Assembly: GCA_963932145.1 (NCBI GenBank)
Contig: OZ010581.1
Location: 80,665,641-80,729,640, forward strand
Reading direction: 5' to 3'
DNA from: Acanthosepion lycidas
Lineage: Eukaryota > Mollusca > Cephalopoda > Sepiida > Sepiidae
DNA length: 64,000 nucleotides
In this document: piece after piece, positions 1-10,034 of the stretch
Numbering within the stretch: position 1 is the stretch's first letter
Layout: the number at the start of each line of letters is the position of its first letter
Made by a program: the position numbers and the translations under genes
The notes under the pieces: model-generated
What the model was told of the DNA's origin: nothing
The model's input: only the letters and a program-made list of their open reading frames with translations
Database searches by the model: none

Positions 1-76
1 TAATAATGTCGTTTTTTTACGTATTTTTAACGTCAAAAAACGACATTATTACGTCATTATTTTTGCACCAACCTAA
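1..76. mobile_element. Mariner-type palindromic MITE, right part (copy 1)
   Basis: The window opens inside a short palindromic element. Its right end has the mariner-like terminus that reads TTAGGTTGGTGCAAAAATAA on the minus strand, followed by a TA at 77-78. The terminus resembles that of the cecropia-type mariners and their MITEs such as human MADE1. It has no coding capacity. Four further copies lie at 792, 2338, 43232 and 46129. Confidence 0.85.
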
Positions 77-422
77 TAGAAGCCAATTCTTTTATGGCAC
101 AAAATACCAATATTTGGCACTTTCTTTCAACCACAAATAAAAGCATTTAAACAGTTATTTCGAGTATTGGATTTGTCCATTCAAATGTCACTGCCGAGCA
201 CACACTCACACAGGCAACCGGGAAAATTATTACATTTTCTCTAAATCCGACGTATTTCTCATTGCCATGTATATAAACATAAATATGAACACGAATAAGC
301 TTTATTCTTTGAAATTCTTTCGGCATCATCATCAGCATCGACGTCCCTGTCATTGGCCGGAGCTCCATTAACAAAGCCTTTCCGCACTGCTCGGCCCTGC
401 ATTGCCGTCCTCAGATCCCAAA

Positions 423-500
423 ATGTCCAACCCTGAGTCCCGAGCCATGGTGTCAGGGAAAGTCAAATTGAGAAGACACCTCCAGAAGGATCTCATAGAA
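423..500 (+). CDS. Possible short coding exon ending at a splice donor
   Basis: A GC-richer patch (about 365-560) in AT-rich surroundings holds an ATG at 423 and 26 open codons ending exactly at GAA|GTAAGA (donor GT at 501), a phase-0 exon end. The peptide begins MSNPESRAMVSG and is basic and polar towards its end (KVKLRRHLQKDLIE). An acceptor-like CTCAG ends at 412, so it could be a first coding exon or an internal exon starting near 413. I do not recognise the protein and cannot find a partner exon in this window. It could also be chance. Confidence 0.25.
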
Positions 501-559
501 GTAAGAATGAGGCGGCCTCCCCGTCCGCTCGGTGGCAGTGGCCGGCAAACTGCAATCGC

Positions 560-789
560 TTTTGTTTCAGCTTAAGAAACATTAGTCTCAGTTCTCTGTA
601 AATTCTGTTAAGCGTTGGTGGGATCTCCAACTGATGTTCTAGATTTTTCTAAGCAGATTTGTATATGTTCCATCCCATCGTCTTTCAAACTGATATTTTT
701 TAAAGCGCTGTCAGCTTGAGTGGTCAAAGTTTTAACCAGGGTGGTAGGGTTTGTCATTTTCGATTAGCCTAGGCATTTGGTAACATATT
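560..789. other. No feature recognised
   Basis: AT-rich single-copy-looking sequence. I see no coding or repeat signal. Confidence 0.5.
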
Positions 790-791
790 TA

Positions 792-871
792 TTAGGTTGG
801 TGCAAAAATAATGTCGTTTTCTCACATATGTTACTATGTGAGAAAACGAAATTATTTTTGCATCAACCTAA
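792..871. mobile_element. Mariner-type MITE, 80 bp (copy 2)
   Basis: Complete element flanked by a TA duplication (790-791 and 872-873). Both ends carry the TTAGGTTGGTGCAAAAATAA-type terminus (one mismatch on the right: GCATCAACC). The arms pair into one long hairpin around a CACATATGTTACTATGTG centre. The centre lacks the ACGTCA-type core of copies 1, 3 and 4. Confidence 0.9.
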
Positions 872-899
872 TAGAATCAGAAAGAGTTGGAATATCTGA

Positions 900-2330
900 G
901 GCACTTACAGTGGAAAAAAGTTTAGAAACTGCACTTCAGAGGGCATATTAAAGGTAAGAAAGGCAGATGGAAACAACGTGTAAAGCTACGTAACGAGTTT
1001 GTATGTCCGAATATGGACGGTCGGATAGTAAAATTATTGGCAATTCTAAAAGGTTATAAATGATAGGAAGTTATTGTGAATCATGATCGGGTATAACCTG
1101 AAGCGACACGACACCTAAAAGTATATGACCCCATTGAAGATCACATAATTTTCAAGACAGGAATTTTAGCCATCAATCTTTGGCAAGTACTGTTCATAGC
1201 AGAAATGTGTCAATAACAACGCCTTCATAAAACAAAAATTCGACTCTCTGAATGATTTCAGCTTATTTAAACGAGTGTTAAACAGTCCATGAATGATTTG
1301 AGAGTAGTTGTAAGAAGTTAGATATTGGGCTATAAATGACAAAATGGCGGATGGGAACGCCTACATTACGCGTTTCATCACTTATAAGAGCTTTAACAGT
1401 ATAATAAATTTACCAAACGCGTAAAGCATGTTCTTTTTTTTATTTTGGGATTCATTTACACACTATAATCTATTTATATATCATATCTTCCAACTTAAAT
1501 ATTACAATTTTTTATTGTCATTACATTTCCAAACTGAGAATTACGTTTTACAACTATTTACTGCGTATCAGTTTTATTTCAATTTACTTTTATGCATCGT
1601 GTTATTTTTTGTTAAAATATTGATAGCTTTACTTAGAATAAATTTGTGCATCCGAGTTTGTGTTTGCGTGAGTCGAAAAGGCTAGAAAAAGTAAATGTTT
1701 GATCAATGAAATATAAATACAATAAAAAAAGTAGTTGGCTTTAATAGACTTCTAAGTAAAATATTGGCATCATCTAATGCATAATAACTCTGGCAGTAGC
1801 CAGAGTGCAAATACTTGGAAAACAACGAAAAGATTCTTATCTTTCTACGTACAAATAAATTTAGCCTTGATAACCGCATTTAGATTTTTTTTGCGATATA
1901 ATTTGGGAGTATGTCTTTGTGTATGCTAAAAGCGATCTAACCTCTACAGGCAAATATGTTTGAGCACGCAAGTAATTATGAGTACGAAAATAAATGTTCC
2001 TAACATGCAGGGTCTGGTATACGTGTCTCTATAATTTGTAGTACACATGCATAAATTGTGATGCGTGTTTTATATATTTAAAATCAATTTGATTTAAATT
2101 CAAGTTACTGTCGGTGAGAATAGATATAAGTTTCGGATAACTAGTCAATAGGTATTTGTATGGATGTGAGCAGGTGCGTTTAACTGACTTTCTTTTGTTT
2201 TGAATACAAGTATCTTTAAACTGAATAGATGTATCTGGTTTGATGAATAACTCTGCAACTGACGTGTGTGTTGGGGTAGCTTGAATATAAGAACGGATAT
2301 TTGATTTCTTCTGGTCAAATGTAAGTGAAC
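900..2330. other. Mostly unrecognised; old PLE-like tail near 1367
   Basis: AT-rich with no coding signal. Near 1367-1395 the minus strand reads GAAACGCGTA after a weak hairpin, like the 3' tail motif of the PLE/SINE elements elsewhere in the window, but the rest of a hammerhead core is not preserved (CTGTTAA instead of CTGANGA). Confidence 0.3.
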
Positions 2331-2337
2331 GTTTGTA

Positions 2338-2438
2338 TTCGGTTGGTGCAAAAATAATGACGTAATAACGTCGTTTTTTGACGTTAAAAATACGTCAAAA
2401 AACGACATTATTACGTCATTATTTTTGCACCAACCTAA
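2338..2438. mobile_element. Mariner-type MITE, 101 bp (copy 3)
   Basis: Flanked by TA at 2336-2337 and 2439-2440. The left terminus has one change (TTCGG for TTAGG). It is a near-perfect palindrome with TGACGTAA at 2359-2366 and its complement TTACGTCA at 2411-2418, which are CREB/ATF-like half sites. It has no ORF of its own. Confidence 0.92.
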
Positions 2439-2532
2439 TATAAACAAAATGAAGCTTTAAGCCTTTCACTATCTTTCTTTGTATATATTTGTGTCAAAAT
2501 ATCACATGGAGTATATATGAAAAGGACAATAT

Positions 2533-2631
2533 GAAAACTTAGCTATCGCGTTTCGTCTTTATCAAGGCACATTTTTCTTGATAAATTCATCAGAGGATGA
2601 AACTCATCGACTAAGATAAGTTTTCCTTTTG
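2533..2631 (-). ncRNA. Hammerhead-like fold in a PLE/SINE tail
   Basis: On the minus strand CTGATGA is followed by a hairpin of about nine base pairs (TTTATCAAG with CTTGATAAA), then GACGAAACGCGATA. Outer arms GAAAACTTA and TAAGTTTTC can close the structure. This matches the order of hammerhead parts (CUGANGA, stem II, GAAA, short stem III, NUH). The stem II base is asymmetric and stem III is poor, so it is probably a decayed or variant copy. It shares CTTGATAAAG and GACGAAACGCG with the tail at 5135-5175. Confidence 0.45.
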
Positions 2632-2799
2632 TCTTTATTCATATACTTATATTTGTTTTGCACATGCGCGCGCGTAAACCTGCTTATTGCGGATTAAATG
2701 ACCATGGTAATCGTAATTGACAAAATGGTTGAGCTATGAGAAGACAAAAAATAGGAAAATAATACTAAGGATATTAGAATGTATCTTTCTTATTAATCT

Positions 2800-3075
2800 G
2801 ACATATTTTTATCACTTCAAACATTATTTCGAGTGGAAACACATGTTTATTTATTAAACAGTATATTTATTTTCGTCTGCTGTCTTGAATGTTCGAGAAA
2901 TCTTGTTAAGGAAAACAAATTGTTTCAGAAGTTTTTTTTTTTATTAATCCGATAAATTGTTGTCCCTTTAAACGTTATATTTAATGGATACGCGTATCTG
3001 AGTAGGCGCTCCGTTTATTTATTAAACAGTATATTTATTTGTTTTCGTCTACCGGCCTGAATGTTAGAGTTAAAA
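2800..3075. repeat. Two copies of an unclassified dispersed repeat
   Basis: Segments near 2800-2900 and 2940-3075 share TTATTTATTAAACAGTATAT, followed by TTCGTCT and a GAATGTT motif. Related segments occur near 37060-37165 and 37420-37510 (TACTCGTATTTGAAATAGA, then an AAACARTGT block and a CATTCTAGA block). I cannot assign the family. Confidence 0.5.
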
Positions 3076-4844
3076 TGAAAAAATTCCCGAAGTATGAAGT
3101 GTTTGCAGGAAAAAAAGAATAGTCACGTGGTTATAGACTTCTGCTGTCTAGTGAATATAAGCAATTGTGGAGATAAGATGGAGAATTATCAGTTTTTTCG
3201 TTGGTTAGGAATAAATCACAGTATAAATCTGTTGAATTTGTCTGTACATTTGGGTAGAGGTTTTAGCAGTCAATCCAACAGATTGTAACCTACAATATTA
3301 TATACATATATACATTTATATGTATCTGTGTGCGTGAGGGGGATACTGAGGATATAAGATTCAACAATACTTCGTGACACAGTTTCACATAACAAAGACT
3401 CGTATTATCACCGATATAGCCTAATACACAATTTATAACACAGGTCAACAAGATTTTGGGTGTCAAGAAACAAAACATTTTTTAGCTAATTTCCTGGTAC
3501 TGATTCCGAAAATGACCTTAGATTTTCATGGATAGCTACCATTTATGCTGTACTGAAATTGCTCATTTTTGGAAAACGCTCAATTTTTGATACTAGATTA
3601 TCACAAAATTTAGTTAATAAAGCCCATACAAACCCATCAATTTTCAGGTAGGCCCAGCATTTTATATCAGCCCTTTGAAATAAACTATTTTTATAATAAA
3701 AAGTGTTTTTTGAATCAGAAATTTTAAAACAGCTGTAGCAAAGTTTTCCAGTTTATTGCCAAAATTCAAATTATCTGATAAACTTTATCAGTAATACACT
3801 TTAGTAAACCTGATAATTAAGATGACATCACAAAGTTAAAACCTAAAATTTTCTTTGATATTCATAAATTTATCCCATCACTTTTATCCCTTCACTACGG
3901 AAGAGAACCAAGTACATTGAGAGTATTTTGTTTTCACAGTTGGAAAGAAACTCCAACTAAAGACATCCGAATTGAATGCACCTATTCCATTGTACATGAT
4001 ACTGCTAGAGTATCAAGAAGGATTTAAATAACATTGAACATGACAGACACTCAAGAAAGAGAATCTTTTTACCATAGTTCTTATGTTCATGAAGGTTTTA
4101 TTTCTGTTGTTTATTAAATGGTTTGCTGAATACATTTGTTGGTTTTGGCATATTCAATCGTGTTTTTAAGACTTAGGGTCTCATTGTTATTGCAAAATAG
4201 TATTTCTCAAGAAACAGACCAGTATTTGTTGATTTAAATAAAATTGAAAGGTGTCTATGATTTTATTTTGAGAAATTTTTCCATCGGTGAATATCACATA
4301 TATCGAAACAAATGAAAAAATTCTCTTTTTCAAAAACGAGGCATTTCTGTACAGCAAAAAGGTAGCAAACTAAAAAAAAAAGTAAGGTCTTTTTTTCAGA
4401 TTCAGCAACTTTTAAAAGATGTTTGGTGGCTATTTTTTATTGAACAGTGTAATGTATCTCCATGTGTCCTATCTTTTATAAAAATATTTTTTTCCATATA
4501 AATAGAGATTATTTTAATTATGTTCTTATTTAAACATTTTCATTAGTGGGTAAACATGTTTGAGCAGGCATAAATTCTGTTGTTTTTCTTTTGTTTGATT
4601 ACGTTCATAAAAAAACAAAAAATAATCCTTACGCCGTCAGGAGTAGGCATTATTTTTCGAATAGGAATCGAACATGTATTCCATTTTTTTTCGAAAAGTT
4701 TCGAACTTGTATTTTTCATCAGTTATATTAACCTAAATCCAAATATATACGCACAAGCATTGTCTAACCTTACTCTTCGGCAAAAGCGAATTGAGTCACT
4801 GTCGGTCACTGTTTGTGTTTATCTAAAATAAATACGCTAAAATT
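3076..4844. other. No feature recognised
   Basis: AT-rich sequence (about 1.7 kb). The open frames here are short and have no recognisable family signature. Confidence 0.5.
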
Positions 4845-4972
4845 CAACTTCGGCTTAGTGGTAGAATCTCCGACTGACACCAATTCAGTCGGGTTTCGAT
4901 CCTAGCTAGAGGCAACCGAATGTCTAGCCACACTGAAGAGCTGTGAAACAGCGAAACAGTCTGTCTGTGGAT

Positions 4973-4976
<4 letters not shown>
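4845..4976 (+). mobile_element. tRNA-derived SINE ending in a hammerhead and (TA)n
   Basis: The 5' part is tRNA-like. An A-box-like CGGCTTAGTGGTAG lies at 4851-4864 and a B-box-like GGGTTTCGATCC at 4891-4902, the spacing of an internal RNA polymerase III promoter. Between them CCGACTGA and TCAGTCGG form an eight-pair stem. The 3' part is a hammerhead fold (4928-4970), and the element runs directly into (TA)n(TG)n. Octopus is known to carry several tRNA-derived SINE families (OR1, OR2, OK); whether this is one of them needs alignment. The combination of Pol III head and ribozyme resembles schistosome Sm-alpha in design only. Confidence 0.75.
4928..4970 (+). ncRNA. Hammerhead ribozyme, canonical minimal type I
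   Basis: All core positions fit. Helix I is CCACA (4928-4932) with TGTGG (4966-4970), five perfect pairs. The core CTGAAGA (4933-4939) matches CUGANGA. Helix II is GCTGT with ACAGC around a GAA loop (4940-4952). Then GAAAC (4953-4957), loop AGTCT and GTC (4963-4965), giving the two-pair stem III typical of PLE-type minimal hammerheads. Predicted self-cleavage is after C4965. Such ribozymes process retroelement RNAs. Activity is inferred from sequence. Confidence 0.8.

Positions 4977-5063
<87 letters not shown>
4977..5063. repeat. (TA)n(TG)n microsatellite
   Basis: About 50 bp of TA then about 35 bp of TG, starting right at the 3' end of the hammerhead-bearing SINE. Confidence 0.97.
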
Positions 5064-5066
<3 letters not shown>

Positions 5067-5134
5067 ATTTCTCCGATTTAACCAGTAGAGAAGACAATAT
5101 TTATGAATAAAAATAACAATAGGAAAACTAGTAA

Positions 5135-5175
5135 TTGCTGACGCGTTTCGTCCAATGTGGACTTTATCAAAGCAA
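5135..5175 (-). ncRNA. Hammerhead-type fold, variant core
   Basis: Read on the minus strand: helix I TTGCT with AGCAA (five perfect pairs), core TTGATAA plus an extra A, helix II GTCC/GGAC with loop ACATT, then GAAAC, GC, GTC. Compared with CUGANGA the core has C3 to U and G8 to A. These two bases pair with each other in the active fold, so the change is compensatory. The extra A before stem II also occurs in the copy at 27051. It is likely the tail of a PLE or SINE. Confidence 0.6.
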
Positions 5176-5179
5176 AATA

Positions 5180-5550
5180 CGAAATGAAATTAATTGAACA
5201 AGTTAACTAATAAAAACAAAAACAGAATGTTCCTAGCAACTGCAGTGTAGAGAAACGCTATTTCCATATTGTTAACTGAAAATAACGTCAGTATTTGTCA
5301 CGTGTGGAGAATATTGTCATTATATCTGTGTTGATGTATTCAACCATTTTCGTTTGATTTTATGAATCTGTTGTGTACATTTGTTTGTGAAAGCAGTAAT
5401 TCTGGTAAGAAAGGTGAAAAGGGGAAAAACCTGGGCGTAGATTAATATTTGGGTAATTTTCTATGACGGCACTCTCTAGAATTTTCGTTCTGAGTGATTT
5501 ATTTTCTTTTTTTATGAGTGTAGCATTTTTAAAATCAAATAAATTATAAA
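5180..5550. other. No feature recognised
   Basis: AT-rich sequence between a retroelement tail and a PLE fragment. It may be non-coding PLE sequence but nothing diagnostic is visible. Confidence 0.4.
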
Positions 5551-5878
5551 TTTATTTATAAAATAAATTGCAAAAACTGCGCCTCCCAATATATTGGAGA
5601 AACAAGTAGAAGTTTTAAAAAACGCATTTATGAGCACAAAAGAGACCTCACAAAAAACAACTTAGCTAATGTACTAGTCATACATAGAAATAAATTCAAC
5701 CAGAATTTTGATTTCTCACCACCAATATATCTTATATTTAGGATTTCTCTCCAACAATATATCTTATATTATGATTCTCAAAATATTTCCCCGTTTCTTG
5801 TATATTTATTCGTAGTAATACTTTCAGATAAATTGCTTTACACACATACTTATTCTACACGTTATACTGTCCAAAAAT
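5551..5878 (+). pseudogene. PLE GIY-YIG endonuclease fragment
   Basis: The open frame reads KFIYKINCKNCASQYIGE, then TSRSFKKRIYEHKRDL. CxxC before Q-YIG, and R followed by EHKRD, are the hallmark of the C-terminal GIY-YIG nuclease of Penelope-like elements, which nicks target DNA to prime reverse transcription. The GIY half and the whole RT are missing upstream, and no ATG begins the frame. Downstream residues (to the stop near 5878) do not look conserved. It is a dead fragment of about 110 codons. Confidence 0.8.
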
Positions 5879-5879
5879 A

Positions 5880-6560
5880 GATCAAAATTAAACTATAAAA
5901 CTTATATTAATATCCCATACATTTTTCTACTTATATTTAATTACTAGATCACATATATATCCTTATACTTATATATCCAACATATCAAGAAGAAATCACC
6001 ACTTCTAAATTTATTAAATTACAAAGCCCTTCCATTGATTACAGAATTAGTTGTGATAACTCCAACATAATTATATGCAATTCAGCTTTAGTTTTTTTTT
6101 TTTTTTTATAGTAAACCAAAAAAGCATTCCCAATTACTACTATAACTATCGCCAAAATGTATCCCTCCTGCCTATTCCATCGTATTACTCTCTCCTATTC
6201 CCACCTTTCCTTCCCACCCCTCACTCTTAGGACGCTTGGGAGAGGATGTCTCTAAAATTTGACCGTGGTTATCGTAAGGAATCTTCCCAGACTAGCCAGC
6301 ATTCTACATCATAAAGGAGCACTATTGTTTCACTCCGTGACCTTTTTGTTTTATGTATATTTTTTCTCAAACAAATGGAAAAAAGGAAGTGACATTTCAC
6401 ATACGGCTTTCCTAAAAGCCGAATTGTTCATAACCATTTTCTGTTCTCACCCGTCAAGGTGCAGTTGAAAAACACCGAAACGAAGTTGCATCTTTGTAGT
6501 GAGTAAAGTGTTTTTGTCTATATGATAAAATTATAATAAATAATTACCGCTCTCCCATCT
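5880..6560. other. No feature recognised
   Basis: AT-rich sequence with a poly-T run near 6093 and a pyrimidine-rich stretch near 6170-6230. No coding signal. Confidence 0.5.
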
Positions 6561-6561
6561 G

Positions 6562-6617
<56 letters not shown>
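6562..6617. repeat. (TA)n microsatellite
   Basis: Nearly pure TA over about 55 bp. Confidence 0.97.
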
Positions 6618-6619
<2 letters not shown>

Positions 6620-6869
6620 CTTCAGAAGTTTTATTAAATATACATATACAAACATCTATGTATGATATGGATAAGAGAAACGCCGAAAGAGAAAGTGAGA
6701 AATATATTGAAGATTTGGGGAGTTACACCATTTTCAATTTGATTTCCTTGTTAATTTCTAAACGATTTATTTCTCCAACGTAAATAGCTGCGAGCAGAAC
6801 AGGTTTTCTAAGTAGTTTGTCCTTCACCCATGAGTGTTTAAATCACTCATTTTCGAGAAACAAAAAAAA

Positions 6870-7005
6870 CTTAAATTCACTGACACACAAACAAATAAAA
6901 AAAAAACACTAATTCACGCAAATGCTAAAATATGAATCCTATATTTTTTCGAAATTATATATTGAAAATATAACCATATCTCTCTCACTTACACTATTCT
7001 AAATG

Positions 7006-7070
<65 letters not shown>

Positions 7071-7250
7071 AACATATATATATATATAATAGTGATTTAA
7101 TATATATATATAATAGAGATTTAATATATATATATATAATAGAGATTTAACATATATATATATATATATAATAGAGATTTAACACACACATATATATATA
7201 TAATAGAGATTTAACACACACATATATATATATATATATAATAGAGATTT

Positions 7251-7297
<47 letters not shown>

Positions 7298-7300
7298 GAG
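6870..7300. repeat. Duplicated repeat with amplified (TA)n units, copy A
   Basis: Begins CACTGACACACAAACAAAT and matches 8365-8590 closely. The shared body (including ATGAATCCTATATTTTTTCG) runs into (TA)n. In this copy the junction TAATAGAGATTTAA plus (CA/TA)n is repeated about six times between 7085 and 7300, so the microsatellite has expanded as a compound array. Confidence 0.85.
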
Positions 7301-7397
7301 TTTTAAAAAAAACAGCAAGCATCTCCACTCTATTTGGCCTTTAGGCTGCCTAAACGTCTCCGCTGCTCTTCACTTTCTAATACAAATATACATATGT

Positions 7398-7398
<1 letters not shown>

Positions 7399-7459
<61 letters not shown>

Positions 7460-7466
7460 GTGTGTG
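7399..7466. repeat. (TA)n(TG)n microsatellite
   Basis: About 45 bp TA then about 20 bp TG. Confidence 0.97.
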
Positions 7467-7734
7467 ATTGAAGATCGCATTCATGGCTGAAACTGACAGA
7501 TAGCTTCCACTGTTGATTTCTATCATCTAAAACAGTAAGTATTTATTCAAATATGTTTCATTAAATACAGCCGAAAAATTCTGTCTAACTTTTTATTGTA
7601 CTTCTCTAAATTTTTAATATGATTTTCTATTATAATATAAATTGCCCATTATGTTGGGCCTTGATGGAAACTCTCCGAAGCTCATATTCTGTTTTAATTC
7701 AAGTACTTTCGACCGTATCAAGAAACATTTGTCT

Positions 7735-8160
7735 ATATTTCTGAGATGAGGTATTCTAATTATTTACACCATTCGCTTTTTGTCTTCATTACAAGGTTTC
7801 GGCCGTTGCACGCACCGGCCCTTCTTCAAGTAACATACGTGAAATTTCGAATAGAACCCTTTCTTTAGTCTACTGGGGCAGATTATTTTAATTTTACGTG
7901 ATATGCCCTTTTGTTTTTTGGATATCTCGGTTTCAGTTAATTCTCTCTAGTAACTCAGCTTGTCTAATTTTTTGTTCCCTCTGCTGTACAAGCTAATGAA
8001 TTCACAACTCTTTGGGTGAAGACTTTCTTTTGTGTCAAGTCATACTTTGGATTGCTCAGCTAATGCGTTTATCCAAGGGCCAAGTGTCCTTTGTGTCCAA
8101 CGGCTGAAACGTCGTGAATATAGCAACAAAAACAGTCCGAATGATGTAAATAGTGTATAT
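7735..8160. mobile_element. Fold-back pair of decayed tRNA-headed SINE tails
   Basis: The left arm (CTGAGATGAGGTATTC, then GGTTTCGGCCGTTG near 7796) is the reverse complement of the right arm (GGCTGAAACGTCGTG near 8100, AGTCCGAATGATGTAAAT near 8133). Between them, on the minus strand, a tRNA-like head (GGATAAACGCATTAGCTG region, 8040-8080) and a weak B box can be seen. The organisation is the same as the better copy at 26624-27134. Minus-strand GAAACCTTGTA near 7790 is the hammerhead-like tail. Confidence 0.6.
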
Positions 8161-8364
8161 AAATCAAGAAACATGTGTTCATATATAGTATGTATTTGAA
8201 TGGCAGAAGCTGCAAAGCATAAATGTACTTGTGTACTTACATATAATTGGAAGTAACTCCAAGAATAAATGTTAGCATTATGCAATAATAATGTGTAAAT
8301 ACATGCGTCGAAATCTGTAGTAGAAGTAATTAATTAGCAAGATAAAAAGAAAAGCTTAAAAAAA

Positions 8365-8498
8365 TAATAATTTCACTGATACACAAACAAATAAAAAAAA
8401 CATTAACTCACGCAAATGCTTAAATATGAATCCTATATTTTTTCGAAATTACATATCGAAAATATAATAATATCTCTCTCACACATAATTTAAATGTG

Positions 8499-8572
<74 letters not shown>

Positions 8573-8590
8573 GAGATTTAAAAAAACAGA
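8365..8590. repeat. Duplicated repeat with (TA)n, copy B
   Basis: Same body as 6870-7300 at roughly 90 percent identity by eye. Pure (TA)n at about 8499-8569 is followed by a single TAATAGAGATTTAA. Confidence 0.85.
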
Positions 8591-8599
8591 GCAAAATAA

Positions 8600-10030
8600 A
8601 ATTAGAGTTGTTCCCAAGGGCTAATAGTCAGATCAAACAAGTAGGCAAAACTCTAATGAGTAAGCAACTATTTGATAACTTAAAGTGAATTTTATTTTGC
8701 TCTAGTCTTTATCGGTATTTTTTTAGCGATCTTTTCGGAGATATACTACATTATACTACTACTAGCTATTTCAATTCTAGTTAATACACTTTCATTATTA
8801 TTGTATAGTGTATAATTTTTAATTATTACATGTATACTTTAGGTCGATTGACATTACTCGCACTACTTAAAGTAAGAATCCAACCCAACATACACCCAAT
8901 AAAAATATACCCAGTAAAAATATGCCCAATTAAAATATAGTTTATAGCGATAAAAATTAATATCAGATTATTTAATCTGACATTGTGGCATTTAAAAATG
9001 ACTTTTTTACGTTTTGGTAAGAAATAAATCTAGATGTAGTCTTCGAAAAATCTCAGCAAGTGATTTGCATACATGAAGTCTGTAGATGCGTTTTGCCTTT
9101 TGGTTTCCAGTGATCTAATTTGTAATGTACATTTCAGCTAAAGGAGTGTTTTATCGTCAATATTTGATAAATAATATTTGATAAATAATATTTGATAAAT
9201 TTAACATAGGATTCTTTTATCTCCTTTCTGGTGAAACGTTATTGCTTCCAAACACCCTAATAGATATAAAAATTGGCATTATCGATGTCTCAGGAAGGGA
9301 GGAGACAAATATAAATTTTCTATAAATTCCCTATTTTTCAATGAATATTCTTAATGAAAAGCAAAATAAATCCTGATGAGGATCTATTCTCAACGTGATT
9401 TTCATTTCCAGCGCCACCAACCTGATCCCCTGTTTTTCATATATTCGGGTTTTATTTTAACTTTCCGCTCTCTAATTTTTCTAATATTTTTCATTGTTAA
9501 TTTTCTTGTCTTTTTTCTTCCACGTTAGAATCTCATACACTTGATGATTTTATTTTCCGTCCCTATTGTTATGATAATGATTTATAATTTGTAAAACTGT
9601 CAAAAAAGATTGTATCAATGTAAAGAAACCTACCTTAAAGTAGATAAGGAATTTGATATTTTTTCCAATTCGGATAATAAAATGATCTTGATTAAGAACT
9701 TGCATTAGGAAGTTTTGCGTGTTTCGTAACAGTAGAAAGCGATTGAGACAATTTCTTTTCTGAAGTAAAAAGAAAATGTTGAAATATTCGATATTATTAA
9801 AGATAAATATTTAGAAATTTCTTTTAGGCTTTAAACAGGCGGTTTCTTTTTCTATTGGTCACTTGAGAAAAACGAACTGACAGGTCTCTTTATTCAATTT
9901 TTGTTGCTACTTGCATTGCTGCTGTTTAATCTTATTTATATTTGAATTGCAATCTATATATAAAATTCTGTATCTTCTGTCAGTCAGTCCGTCAAATCCT
10001 CTAAAATAGCCATACATTGATCGATCGAAA
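8600..10030. other. No gene recognised
   Basis: AT-rich. A short tandem TATTTGATAAATAA-like repeat (three units) sits at about 9160-9200. Nothing else is diagnostic. Confidence 0.5.
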
Positions 10031-10034
10031 CGAA

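Noticed and set aside
1367-1400. GAAACGCGTA motif as another hammerhead
   Set aside because: Stem II and the CUGANGA block are not preserved; kept only as a note on the region.
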